From: Cycas panzhihuaensis
Taxonomy: Eukaryota > Cycadophyta
Length of the DNA stretch: 64,000 bases
Assembly (NCBI GenBank): GCA_023213395.1
Contig: CM041465.1
Coordinates: forward strand, 51,963,741 to 52,027,740
Reading direction: 5' to 3'
The position numbers were made by a program, and so were the translations under genes. The first letter of the stretch is position 1. Each line of letters starts with the position of its first letter. Positions 45,275-57,371 of this stretch are shown piece by piece. A model generated the notes under the pieces. The model made no database searches, had not been told where the DNA came from, and worked only from the letters and a program-made list of their open reading frames with translations.

Positions 45275-45392
45275 GACTGTCAGGCCCTTTCTATCTTATT
45301 TCTCCTTGGTCGATATCTAATATATCCCTTACAATCAAAACACTAAGGCAGATGGTCTAGGTTGCCTTATTCTTGAGAGTCACCTCTAATTA
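45275..45392 (+). pseudogene. Archaeal-type RNase H of Tat C, C-terminal part
   Basis: Following the ACTTT duplication, the frame gives IPYNQNTKADGLGCLILESH. This matches the end of aRNH domains (IPREQN-EADALA type) and joins to 40548 when J is removed. Confidence 0.75.
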
Positions 45393-46044
45393 TTAAGTAA
45401 CTTCTCATAGGTTCAATTAATTACCCTTTTGGAAACCTTCGAATGGCAAACTCTCCTCTCTATGTTTCCTCTTTCTCTACTCCTATTTTTTGGGTTATTC
45501 TTAGGGATTCTAATCTCATTTCATCTTCCAAGGTCATGCTACCACTTAGGTGTGCCACCTTGGGCATCCCCCTAAGTTCCCCCTTTTTTAGCCATGCATG
45601 CTTTAGGTCTAGGGCTCTATACATGGAAGTTTGATCATACCATGTGCTTCTCTCCTCTCCCTGGAACACACTCCTCCATCGATGCATCTGTTGTGGTACT
45701 TATCACCCACCTTGGTTATCAACACATTAGCTTCATGGACACTTTCTCTACTAACGTGTTTGTGTTGACAGCATTCACCATTATCTAGTGCTCTAGATTG
45801 ATAAGGTTCTATTGCCAACGGGGCAATGTTTCCTGCCAGTTGGGAATAGATTGGGCACCATCATATAGGTAAGATCAGATATCATAAGGTATCCCTTAAT
45901 TTCTATCACATTTTTATAATTATTATGTTGTGTGATGCTTGTATTCTTGCTTGATTGCTTGGATTGCTTGCTTGATCCCCTTGCCTATGTGTGTATTCCT
46001 GCCTATGATGATCAGGACTCTAGTCCAATGGCATTATTGAGATC
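45393..46044 (+). other. 3' UTR of Tat C
   Basis: GGCAATGTTTCCTGCC..GGGAATAGATTGG at about 45822-45855 aligns with the 3' UTR of D (inverse of 59895-59935) and of A near 6128. Several short ORFs (45443-45818) have no domain. Confidence 0.6.
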
Positions 46045-49005
46045 TCGTGGTAAGCCACAATTGATAATAAGCCCCTCACATGCCTCTGTAGCTTAGCTTG
46101 GATGACTCTTGGCTTGTTTTATGCCTTCTTGTAATATCTTTTCTCCTTTATCATGTCTCTCCTATCCTCTCATCAAGGATAGTCTATTAAGGTTCCTATA
46201 GGAAAGATGCCCATCATTACTCATTTCATATTAAGCCTACTTGTAAATAGCATTGATGAATAACTATTTGGATTTTGGTTATGCCCCAACATCTTTGATT
46301 GCCATTATTTATTAAGTTTCAACTTATTTTGATGAGTATCTCATATATTTTTGCCATTGTTCAGCTTATGGAACAACCCATATTTGATTTATTGACCTAT
46401 AGTGAGGAATTTAAGGGCCTTAATAGTTAATCCCTCTCCTTATTTCATTGATATTTTCCAACATTTATTAATCTTTATTAAATTTTATATTTTTATTATT
46501 GCCGCACTAGTTTTTTATCTAGCCTGCCTTGATAGTTGCACCCCATGAATATATTCGTGACATCGCTAATATATTTGTGGTGCTACTAATATACTCACAA
46601 TGTAACTATTATGAGTTTAAACATGAGAAAAAATAGCTAAATTTGTATTTAATATAGCCCTTGCATGAGATCCAGCCTCAGGACTAGCCCAGATCATGGC
46701 CTAATAGTCTCAAAGGCCAACATAACTCAAAAACCAAAATTCAAAATCATTATTGATCATTAACAATAAGGAATCTCCACTCTTGAGCTCTCTTCCAAAA
46801 AAATTCTACACTACTCTTCTCTATACACATAGGGCATCCAAAAAATAGCATTTTTGGGTAAGCTAGAAAGAGGAAACTAGTACTTGGAAGGTAGGAGATC
46901 ATCCCCAAGCTTCTACCACACCTAAGGAGACACTCCCCTTTATCATCAAGTAAGGATTTCTTCTCTAAGAGCCTGGTTCTTCAATAAAACTCTCAACCAT
47001 CACTTACATTCTCTCATTCCAAATGGGTAAGCCTATGTTAGCTTTGCTTTTCTTGCCAATACCTTTATTTTGCTATGGTTATCTCACCATTTTCTTTGTG
47101 TTTTGTTGGATCTATGATTTAGAGCCAATTTCATAGATATTTAATAGATTTTCTTGTCCGAATTTAGAGGTAACACCTCCCTTTTACCATAAAACCATTG
47201 TTTCACCCCCAAAATCACTAGTGAATGGTAGGTGGAGTGTTTGATTAGCTAAAGGAGATTGTAGGAAGGTTAATAGGCTTTCTTTCTGACTCTAAAGTCC
47301 ACCTTCCACTTGGGTAAACCCCTCTCCCAAGCTATAAAGCATCTTACCATACTTTACCATAGCTAATACAACATTTTTAGTTGTGAAACTTGCAACATAC
47401 TTTTGTGATTTATTCTTCTACCTCAAAATACCAAACCAAATTGCTACCAAAGTGTGAGATACGTACAACCATTTAGGAGACATTTCCCTATATAGGAGCT
47501 CTACCATCCTAAGGCAACTCCCTTCCTCTTTTCTCACTATTTCTCTCAATCGTTGCATAGTGAGGTTGTAAGTAAGAAAAATAATATTTAATTTTAGTTT
47601 CATTATTGGATGTTGGCGATAAACCTGCTAATAACTTTTCTTTTGAAAGAATACACACACATATATATATACATATCTTTACTTATGGAGAGCTCTCTTG
47701 TAACTTATTCTATAGGTTGAAGACTACTTCATAAGCCAAGCAATGTCTTACAAAAGGTAATACCACTTCATAATAGTTATTTTCTATTTCCACTTTAGTA
47801 CTTTATTTCCTTTTTACCTTGTGCATTTGTTAAATTAGAGTTTGGGGAAGATAAGGAAGCACCATTTAGAACTTAGGGAAGGTAAGCAAGGCCCTCTCTT
47901 CACTTTCAACAATATTTATAATAACAAAGGAAGCAATGTTATTGGCAAGGGAGATACACGAGGAAGAGTTGTGTTATGCCATTGAACATCACGGAATTGA
48001 GTGCACTTTATTAAACTCCCTTTCTTCTTGCCCTTCTCCCCCTTTTCCTAAAAGAGAAATTTAGAAAAAGAAAAATATTTTCTTTTCTTCTGTCCATATG
48101 TAATTAATGTAGGAGAAAAATATAACATAGGCAAATCGTGTTTCCTTCTCTCTTGCATTTAAAAAGAAGAGTTTGCATGCACCCTCTTCCCAACCTCGCA
48201 CATTGCATGTGAAGAAAATTTTATAAAGCATTACAAACACCTTTTTACATAAATAGGAGACATAGTTGTATCTTGTTTCTATTTGTTACATTAAAGGAAA
48301 AAACTTAGTTGAAAAGTAATAGTCACAACATTCTCTCATCATTTCTTTCTTATATCCTAAACCTAGATCTTAGACAACAAGGAAAGGAGAGTGAAAGAGA
48401 GAGAGATAGCAAGTTGTATGTTTGTTACACATTCATTTTATTTTATGGACCTTACAACCATTACCTTATAAAACTAAGCCATATTGTAATAAAAATAATA
48501 AACTTATGCACCACTCCTTCTCTTCTTGCAACTCAAGAAGAGTTTATAACTTAGTTGCAAATAGATGGTTGTAACATTCTCTTCTTATTTTGAAATTAAC
48601 ACCCAAAACTCTAACACCTAGAGGTAATCCTTTAGGCCATAAGTAAACCATCCTAAACCATTATTCCCTCATCCTATTCCATTGTTTTAGCCTCATGTTT
48701 TGAAAGAGGCTTTACCTTCTTATCTATTACCTTTCTAAAGGGAAATCCATTACATCCTCCTTTCCCTTTGAGGATAAGAGAGTTGTGCTTAAGCTACTCA
48801 ATAAATCGAGGATACTAGCCTTCTCATTCCTTTCATCCTTTCAACCCCTTAAAAATAAAGAGGCTACGTATTGTTGTATTCCTTGAATCTTACATTCTAA
48901 TGTGCATATGCCCTTCAATGGGGACTTTGACCTATCTTGCACCTCTAGGCCCTTGTATCTAGTCAAAGTATAATAGATCCTCATACCCCCATAGGCATGA
49001 TTCCA
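46045..49005 (+). repeat. 3' LTR of Tat C
   Basis: The right end is fixed by alignment with the LTR end of A. The left end is taken from the position equivalent to 6333 in A and is approximate. At 2.96 kb it is about 0.6 kb longer than the other Tat LTRs, so it probably contains an unrecognised insertion, perhaps in 47600-48600. A repeated TAATATATTYGTG motif lies near 46545-46600, where A and D have GGTACC motifs. Confidence 0.55.
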
Positions 49006-49011
49006 ATTATC

Positions 49012-50190
49012 TAACAAATGGATATTAGAAGTGCCTTTCTAAATGGATATATAAAAGAGGAGATCTATATCCAACAACCAAAAGGTTTTGAAGTTAAGGG
49101 AGAAGATGAGAAGGTATATAAACTCAAGAAATCCTTGAATGGATTAAAACAAGAACCTAGAGCTTGGTACTCTTGGATAGATAAATATTTCAAAGATAAA
49201 GAGTTTGAACGAAGTCAATCAGATCCTAACTTGTATATAAAGATTAAAGGAGATTTAATACTTATTATGGGACTATATATTGATGACTTAGTCTATACTA
49301 GAAATGACTCTTAACTATCATAAAAATTCAAAAATAACACATGTAAAGAATTTGAGATGATAAATTTGGGTCTTATTTATTACTTCTTAGGTTTGGAGGT
49401 ATGGCAAGATAAAAATGATATTTTTATATCTTGAAGGAAATACACATTAGATTTACTTCTAAATTTCAAGCTAAATGATTGTAAGGCATTGGCTACACTA
49501 GTAGAAAGTGGAATAAAGTTATCCAAGCTTGAGATTCTACATCAGTTGATCCTACACTTTATAGGTAGTTGATTGGTAGTTTAATCTATCTAATGCCAAC
49601 TCATCTTGATATTTTACATTTAGTAAGCATGATATTCAAGTTTATATAAGAACTTAAGATAACACATTAGTAAGTAGCTAAGAGAATAATTTAATATCAA
49701 AAAGGCATAATTAGTTATGGGTTACATTATAAATCTTTGATAGATTTCAAGTTGATTAGCTACAACAATTTAGACTAGGTAGGTTGTATTAATGATAGGA
49801 AATCCACATCTAGTTACACTTTTAGCATGGGATCAACTTCAATTACTTAGAGTACTAAAAAGTAACATACAATTTCCTTATCTACTATAGAAGTAGAGTA
49901 TAAAGTAGCAGTAGTAAGAGCATGTGAAACAGTTTGGTTACGTCAGTTACTCCATGACTTACAAATGAAACAAGATGGACCAACACACATGATGTGTAAT
50001 AATCAAAGTATAATTCAAATGATACATAATCCAGTGTTTCATGGATAAATGAAGCATATTGAAACACAACATCACTTTATGAGGAAATTAGTACAAGCAA
50101 GTAAGATTGAATTAGTTTACTATAATATAGATGAACAAGTGGTAGATATCTTCACTAAGGCTCTTGGAAAAATTAAATTTTAGAGAAAAG
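49012..50190 (+). pseudogene. pol: Copia reverse transcriptase and RNase H (element H)
   Basis: The open frame 49018-49314 reads MDIRSAFLNGYIKEEIYIQQ, KKSLNGLKQEPRAWY and GLYIDDLVYT; YIDD is the RT catalytic box. It starts in the middle of the RT because Tat C was inserted there. Downstream, the RNase H shows SLSTIEVEYKVAVV and EQVVDIFTKALG, its C-terminal end. About eight stops interrupt it. A polypurine tract (50217-50226) and an LTR follow. Confidence 0.88.
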
Positions 50191-50226
50191 CTTGGAGTTA
50201 TATAAAATGAACATTATAGGGGAGAA

Positions 50227-50524
50227 TGCTAATTATAATATTTATTTATATTATTATAAAGTGTGCATGTTATATAGGAATGCCACAGAACCACCAATAG
50301 TTGACTTAGCTATCAGGCATATATTATTTTATAATTTATTTTAAATGGTATTTTTTAATACCAAAGTTAGTCAATGGTAAGCTTTTCCAACATCCCAACT
50401 ATTTATACAAGCTCCTATGGCCTAATGGTATTCCTTAACACTGCCATCTTTATACAGAATTTTGTTTATTTTGTAATACATACCTTATAGTCTATGTTCT
50501 ACTATACCTTTGTGTTGTTAAACA
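50227..50524 (+). repeat. 3' LTR of copia H
   Basis: It starts TGCTAATTATAATATT after the tract TAGGGGAGAA and ends TTAAACA. The right flank is the integrase of chromovirus M. Confidence 0.75.
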
Positions 50525-50529
50525 TGAGC

Positions 50530-51161
50530 ATAATATACCATCTCAAATTAATGGTTAGTCTAAGGTTCTGAATTTTGAATAAAACCCTTAAAACTTACCT
50601 ATGTTATTTTGCCTTAGATCATCAAGCTAAGTAGACTTTATGTCTTCCCATAGTGAAATATTTGTATAACTCATGACACCATTCAACCATAGGTATATCC
50701 CCATTTCTAGCTCTATATGGCTATCACCCCCTATTCCACCATATCTTAGCCACCAACCTTCGTATAGTCATAACCCAATAAAAGCTTTAAGAGATAGACC
50801 AAATTTATCATAATCTTAAGCAAAACCTAGCTAATGAATAGAATCATATAAAGCAACTCATCAACCACCATTATTTTGATCGTACATTTACCATTAGTAA
50901 TCTAGTATTCCTCTATCTCTAACCTTATAAACCATACTCTCCCAAGTCCCACACAAGCCATAAGTTAAGCCCTAATTATTATGGTTTATATAGAGTCCTT
51001 AAAATTTTAATGAAGTTACATATGCCCTTGAAATTTCCCTAGATACTAGAATCTATAATATTTTCCATATCTCCTACTTAAAAAATGCCTAGGAAAAATA
51101 TTACCCCTCATACCATCTTTTCCATTCTTGATGACAAGCAAATCCTTACCGTTCCTCCATA
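50530..51161 (+). pseudogene. pol: Integrase C-terminal region of chromovirus M
   Basis: The frames read VLNKTLKTYLCYFALDHQAK and STIGISPFLALYGYHP, the end of the integrase core. Then come LEISLDTRIYNIFHISYLKN, the GPY/F-like segment before a chromodomain. Stops are common. The reading continues at 54892 after copia K. Confidence 0.8.
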
Positions 51162-51166
51162 CCATA

Positions 51167-51485
51167 TGTTAAAGTGGTATTACATATTGATTAATGTAAA
51201 GTGGTGATATTATTATGAATGAATAATGTTGATGTAATAATATGAGCTAACGAATATAACTCATATGTATTCGAGGAACTTATGATCTATAAATATAGAT
51301 CTAAGGTCCATTGTAAAGTTACAAGATAGATTTGTAAAAATGTAATCAATAATATTATTTTCTGGTGGGTTTTTTCCACAAGAGTTCTCATGTCAAATCT
51401 ATCTATCTCATGTGCCTTATTCTCTTAAGTCTATTGTGTTTATAAATGACCTTGATCCTATTTACATATAAAGTATTTTCCAACA
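51167..51485 (+). repeat. 5' LTR of copia K
   Basis: It starts TGTTAAAGTGG and ends TTTTCCAACA. GGTGGGTTTTTTCC lies near the 3' end. Confidence 0.93.
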
Positions 51486-51498
51486 TCATATCAAAGTG

Positions 51499-54330
51499 AT
51501 AAGAGGTGCACAAGAAAATGTATATTATTTGGATCATCTAATCATTGGTTGTTAGGTTATGTTAGCTCACCCATTGAGGATTAGATTATCTAATGATTAA
51601 GAGAACCGTCATAGAAGTACAAATGATTATGTATAGATCTTGTAGCATTATATTTTGTGTTTTATAGGAATTCAATGGCCTATGAAGGTATACAAATAAG
51701 TAGATGGTCCTATTTTGGTTTATGTAGGTGTTGGTATCCTCTATTTTTAAATATGAAGGCCTAGTTATTATGTTACCAATTGTTGGTGCTTATTTTGAGC
51801 TTATTAAAGGTGCTAATTTTTTTTTCCAGTGTTGCCACTAAATGTATAGATAAATTAAGAGGCATATCCAAACGTGGAGTGCATGGTTATAGTCCTCATA
51901 AAGAGCAAATGCCCTAAGATTATGTGGAGGATATAGTGGTATCCATTGAGCAATTGCAAAGTGATAAAGGCCACTTGTGTAGGGAGAGATAATATGTAGA
52001 TAATTGTAGATGATAGTAGAGCCCCCTATGAAAGATAAATGACCTTGAACATTGTAGCAGAGACATTCATTAATATAGCAAAATTGTAAGGTATTCTCCA
52101 TGTATTTTATTAATCACTAATATATTTATTTCAATGAAGTTACATGATAATTTGCATCAAACTAATTTTGATTGATATTGCAATGTTAGCTATTGAATTA
52201 TTATCATTGCTTGATATATTAATTGCCTAACCTATGTGATAATTCATATGGTCGTCACCTATAAATAATAAAGTTGCCTATTCCATTGATAAGTATTTGG
52301 TTACCAACTGAATATTTTTGATCACCCATTTATATTTTTATAGCCTGCATGAGTTTTCTATTTAATTTAATTCAATCAGCTTAATAATATATGAAGGCAT
52401 GGCTATTGATATTTTATGAAGTTTGCCTATGTTTATAATATTGCTTGATTATATATTTCACTGTTTGATTTATAAAGTCACCCAATTAATATTTCATAAC
52501 CGTCAAAATATATTTTCTCGTTGATTGTGTAATATTCCATGGCCACTAAAATGATATTATGTAATGATATTGCAATTGTATTTTTTAAAGGTTACCATCA
52601 ATTCAGTTGTATTTCATCTACTCACCATTTTTTTGAATATATGAAGTTGCATATGACTAATGTATTCAATCACTCATTGATAATAATTTATCGTTCTTTG
52701 ATTTAAGTCATCCATATATTTATGAAGTTATCCATAGTTTATGTTTACACTTTGATATATATGAAATTTGATTAAAGTTATATTTAGATGCCCTCTCTTT
52801 ATTGAGATCATTTACAGTGCCTTAAAAAGAATGGTATATACTTGTGGCATATGATAGAATATAGGATTTTCTCATTGAATATATTTGTGATTATAGTATA
52901 AAAAGGAGATCTTTCAATGCATTTTCCATCTATAAAAAGGGCACACTTTGGTGATGATATATGTATATATTTGTCAAGGTGTGTATTATAATAATAAAGA
53001 GAGTGTTTTACACCCCATTGGTAATGAGGCAATATTATATAAATGTGATTACATAAGAATCTTTGGCTTGTTTTATCAAAATAGTGAAGTTCACAAATTG
53101 ATAAGAAGATGAGATTAATGGGCAAGAAAGGGTATATTTAATGGGCAAGTTATCAAGGTAGTGGATAATAAGGTGAGATTAATGAGTATGTTTAGTGGGC
53201 AAGAGCTATCAATGTCAGTTGATGTTTATTGATTGATAGAAGGGTAAGAAATGGGTGAGTTGTATTGAGATACCTAAGTTGTAGGGCAAAGCAAACTTTG
53301 TTTGTGGTTATATATCATTATACATATATTATAAAAGTGTGGTTTATTCATTATCAAGGTGTGATTTATTCATTTTAAAGTGATGGAATTTTATTCATAA
53401 TTTATATCAAGGTTTTCTACATCAGATGTATATGAAACAAAGTGGTTCAGAATTGTTATTTTATGGCCTATTTATATAAGTGGTTATTAGTTTGTTGGTG
53501 GACCATTATACTTTGGGTGGGTGAATTGATGTTAGTATGAGGTTACTAGTTCAACATATATGTATATCTGAATAAGTCTGATATATAATCAATAGTGCAT
53601 TTATGTTGAAAATTAAAGTGTCAATGGAAAGGTCTATGATAATAAGATTTAAAATTAGTTCTACCTTTGTCATGGTATAAAACATGAATTGATTGTCCTA
53701 CGTACCCTAGTTAGATGTGTTGTAGGTGAAGAATAGTACCATGATATAGACCAAGAGGTGTTTGATATATGTTAAGGTTTACCTCCCATGTTTTGTGGCC
53801 AAAGCTATTGTGATAGATATTTATTAGGATTCCTTTTTAAAGTTATTCATGGAATATCCTCCATCTTATATGTTTGACTGGTCATAAATCTTCCATTTGA
53901 TTCTTGAGATGCATTAGAGTGTACACATCTTAGATGTAGATTACAACAGTAAGATTGTAAGAGTTTGAAGTGTGTGGGATTTAGGTCCCTTACCTCCCCA
54001 AAGAACTTAGTCAATTTGCAAGTTGTCAAAGCTTGTTACATAGGATTTTATTACAAAAAGAAGGATTCAGGTATAAGGAGACATTATGCACCAATCTTTA
54101 TGTTATTATGCTATTTGATCCTTACTTTGATAGCTTTATACAGTTTGAAGTCATATCATATTATCATCCCTTAACAAAGAATTAAAGAGGAGATTCACAT
54201 GGCTTAAGTCGCTTAACCTCTTGATTTAGCCAAGGAAAATGGTTGAGTATTATGGACTAAGTATCAATGTAAGAAAGAGTTATATGGTTGCAGGGATTAT
54301 TAGAGGGTTTCTAAATAATCATATACATAC
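51499..54330. other. Interior of copia K, nothing recognised
   Basis: AT-rich, closed in all frames apart from short chance ORFs such as 52808-53125 (minus). No gag, protease or integrase motif was found. Confidence 0.45.
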
Positions 54331-54339
54331 TAGGCATAG

Positions 54340-54485
54340 TACCATTACATCCAAGAGTAGATCAAATAAGGGAAAATGCAAGTTGAAGTTTGTCCAAGTG
54401 AAGATCAACTTGAGGGCATGTTCACTAAGCTCTTATTGAAGATAGCTTTATCGAAGTTCATGCATATTGAGAGAGACTATCCTTG
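54340..54485 (+). pseudogene. pol: RNase H C-terminus of copia K
   Basis: One frame reads VEVCPSEDQLEGMFTKLLLK, matching the conserved end of copia RNase H (EDQLADIFTK). It lies about 90 bp before the polypurine tract, as in complete copia elements. Confidence 0.8.
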
Positions 54486-54572
54486 AGAAGAGATTTATCA
54501 ATAAAGATAAAGTTTGATAGCCTAATATTTTAAGGGAAGACTTCAAGACTCTACATTTATATTAAGAGGGGA

Positions 54573-54891
54573 TGTTAGAGTGGTATTACATATCAACTAA
54601 TGTAAAGTGGTAATATTATTATAAATGGATAATATTGATGTAATAATATAAGTTTATAGATATAACTCATGTATATTTGAGATACTTATGATCTATAAAT
54701 ATAGATCTAAGGTCCATTATAAAATTATAAGATAGATTTATAAAAATATGATTAATAATATTATTTTTTGGTGGGTTTTTCCTTTAGGGATTCCCACATC
54801 AAATATGTATATCCTATATGCCTTATTCTCTTAAGTCTATTGTGTTCATAAATGAACTTGATCTTGTTTGCATATAAGGTGTTTCCCAACA
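54573..54891 (+). repeat. 3' LTR of copia K
   Basis: It starts TGTTAGAGTGG, ends TTTCCCAACA, and is followed by CCATA. Confidence 0.93.
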
Positions 54892-55040
54892 CCATATCAT
54901 TGCCAATTATCAATTCTATATTTAAAATTAGTCCATCTCTAAGTATTTAGTGTAGTGAGTTGAAGCAACTTGGGAGTCAAAGAAGTTCATTAGGCAATAC
55001 CCTCATCTGTAATACTTTGAGGACTTGACTTCTCAAATGA
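54892..55040 (+). pseudogene. Chromodomain end of chromovirus M pol
   Basis: After the CCATA duplication a frame gives VEATWESKKFIRQYPHL and YFEDLTSQMRGL. This is the C-terminal part of a retrotransposon chromodomain (EATWE..FQ..FP..LEDK type), which guides integration to chromatin. It confirms that M is a chromovirus, a different lineage from Tat. Confidence 0.75.
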
Positions 55041-55047
55041 GAGGACT

Positions 55048-55450
55048 TGTTATATGACTATATCTTATTAGCATAATAGAGCACCAGCAAGTGGTAAACC
55101 ACTAGGTAGTTAAGTGTCAATATCAACTATTAAACTTTGTACAAAAGTTATTAAATACTCCAATGAAATGTAAGGCCATTTGGCCAGCCAATGGAATTGT
55201 TTAGAGAGAGAACCTCTTTTGTCTATTTAAGGTTTGTGAATTATAGTAAGAGGTTACTATATATTTTATTTCCTTAAGGTATTATACTTTAGTATTCCTT
55301 TTGGTGTCTCTTTGGTGTTCATTGAGTCCATTATAAGTTTATTTTCTTTAATCTGCTTTATAATTAATAAAAGTGTCATGTTTACTCTCTTTATTTTTCA
55401 TTATCATTTCAGTGTGTGAGGAGAATTGTTGGGAAGGTATACTCTACTTT
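55048..55450 (+). repeat. Probable 3' LTR of chromovirus M
   Basis: It begins TGTTATATGACTATATC just after the pol end, at the place expected for the LTR. There is no second copy in the window, so the right end is an estimate. Confidence 0.5.
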
Positions 55451-55559
55451 CACCACCCTATTAAACTCGAGTCCCCTAATGATCCCATTAGTCTTAGGTT
55501 GTACTAAAACTCTTATTACTAGAAATATAAAATTTAAAAATTACTAATGAGTTAATGAA

Positions 55560-55945
55560 TGTGGGTATCATCTAGCCTAGCAAAAGTCCTTATACAACAC
55601 CCATTATCCTTATTATCAAAAAAATAGCTATTTTTTAATTTGTGTGGATTACCATGAGTTTAATAAGATCACAATAAAGAACAAGTTTTTAATTTTAAGA
55701 AGTGATGGCATGGTAGATCAAATCCATGATGCCACTATATTCTCTAAACTAGATCTCCAATCAAGTTATTACTAAATCCTTATTTCCCTTAAAGATCAAT
55801 ATAAGACTATCTTTTAAATGCATCATGGCCACTTTAAATTTTAATTCATGTCCTTTAGCTTTTATAATGCCTATACATTCTAGTAGTGGTACGTGGTGGA
55901 CACATATATTTTTGTATTAGGATGCTTTAAGGGCAAAGCATCTTA
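55560..55945 (+). pseudogene. pol: Reverse transcriptase N-terminal half of gypsy element L
   Basis: The frames read SKSPYTTPIILIIKK, FCVDYHEFNKITIKNKF and DATIFSKLDLQSSYY, then MHHGHFKF. These are conserved gypsy RT motifs 1-4. The YLDD motif should follow, but the sequence turns into an LTR-like segment at 55958. Confidence 0.8.
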
Positions 55946-55957
55946 GAAGAGAGGGCA

Positions 55958-56384
55958 TGTAGTGAGCCTTCACCACATGTTAGAGGGTTAATATATTAAG
56001 AGGTTAAGGGTAAATAAGGTTAAGGTTAGGATTATTTAATAATACAGGAAATATATGATTAGTTAGTTTAGTGGTAAAATAATATAATAATGGGGTTATC
56101 CTTTTATATATATGTCACCCTAATCATTGTAATCATATATGTTGATGAATATAATTCTTTTGGGGTTTACTTTTGGGTACTTTTGGTTATCTTTTAGTGC
56201 TCCTCATATCCATCTTCTATTCCATCTACCCCCATCCTATTTTAGTTATGTTACTCTAATTTTATATGTTAGAGAGGTAACATGGCTAGGCTTGCCACAC
56301 TACCTATATTTAAGGGCTTCATGAATAAAATTTTTACCCCCTATCTTTAGAACTTTTTAATTTTTTTTTATATACTTATTTACA
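55958..56384 (+). repeat. Gypsy-type LTR inside element L
   Basis: It begins TGTAGTGAGCCTTCACC after a purine-rich tract (AGAAGAGAGGG). It has a TATA-like TTTTATATATATG at about 56101, and ends near TTTACA. No target duplication is seen, and the RT segment with YLDD is missing around it, so a deletion accompanied this insertion. Confidence 0.6.
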
Positions 56385-56394
56385 ATTTTTTTAT

Positions 56395-57371
56395 AACCCA
56401 CCGCCTTCACCATTTGAAAACTATCCTTCAAATTCTCACCTAGCATAAACTATATGCTAAGCTTTCGAAATGTAAATTTAGTAAATCTGAATTACAACAC
56501 CTAGGTTACATTATTTCTTTGAAGGGTGTTTAAATTTATTTTAATAAAATTTTAGTTATTACCACTTGGCCAACATCAAAGAACCTCACTTAGCTATAAA
56601 ATTTCCTTGGCCTCATATGATTTTACTAATATTTCTTTAAAAATTATATTTCTCTATTAATTTACTTACATTGAAAAGACTTATTTTAGTAGCCCCAAGC
56701 TGTGAATGATGCCTTTAATCACCTTAAGGCTATTATGACTTCTACACTAGTCCTAGCCACTCCTAATCTTTCTAGATTGAGTGTGATGCTTTAGCACTTA
56801 GTTAGGATGCAATCCTTATACAAAAATTTTATCCTATTGTATTTGAAAGCCACAAGCTCAAAGACCATAAATATAACTTGTCAATCTATCAAAAGGAAAT
56901 AAAAGCAATTTTGCATACAATGGATAAGTAACATCAAAATCTCATAAGTTCTAAATTTACTATCTTAACTAATCATCATAGTCTTCCTTAACTTTTGGAC
57001 CATACTGTATTATTACAAGAGTAGGTCAAATGGATCAATTATCTCTAAGTGTTTAATTTTACTATAACCTATAGGAAAAAGAAAGATAATATTATCATTG
57101 ATGCCCTCTTCTACCTTCCACCTAATCTTTCCAGCCTCTAGAACCCATCATTAATGCCATCGCCAAGCCCCAACTAACCTAGTTAATAGGGTTGGCCTTA
57201 GAAAACCAATCATAGCCATATTATTCCCAATGGATTATAAAAGTCCATAATCATAAAGATTAGTCTATCTATAATAATCATTTTTTATATAAAAACCATA
57301 TTCTTATTCATCTTGCATCTTTTTTCATCCCTCAAATCCTATTTGAGTGTAACTTCACTCCTATAGGTGAT
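56395..57371 (+). pseudogene. pol: RT end, RNase H and start of integrase of gypsy element L
   Basis: It reads HLKTILQILT, a stop, HKLYAKLSKCKFSKSELQHL then GYIISLKG, followed by FLGLI. RNase H segments are NDAFNHLKAIM..LVLATPN and FTITYRKKKDNIIIDALFYL. The end, NHFLYKNHILIHLASFF, is the beginning of the integrase zinc finger. Element D interrupts it at 57372. Confidence 0.82.

Larger units (their letters stand above)
40110..49005 (+). mobile_element. Tat element C, 3' part only, interrupted by copia J
   Basis: It contains an aRNH (split by J), a 3' UTR and a long 3' LTR ending GGCATGATTCCA at 49005. That end aligns with the LTR end of A over about 35 bp. gag, PR, RT and INT are missing: the sequence begins abruptly at the edge of G. 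On the right, copia H RT starts directly after ATTAT (49006-49010), so C was inserted into H. Confidence 0.75.
51167..54891 (+). mobile_element. Copia element K, mostly deleted inside
   Basis: LTRs of exactly 319 bp (51167-51485, 54573-54891) carry the exact duplication CCATA (51162-51166, 54892-54896). A weak primer site TCATATCAAAGTG follows the 5' LTR and the tract ATTAAGAGGGGA precedes the 3' LTR. Of pol, only the last part of RNase H rem- ains recognisable. The 2.8 kb before it has no known domain. Confidence 0.93.
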
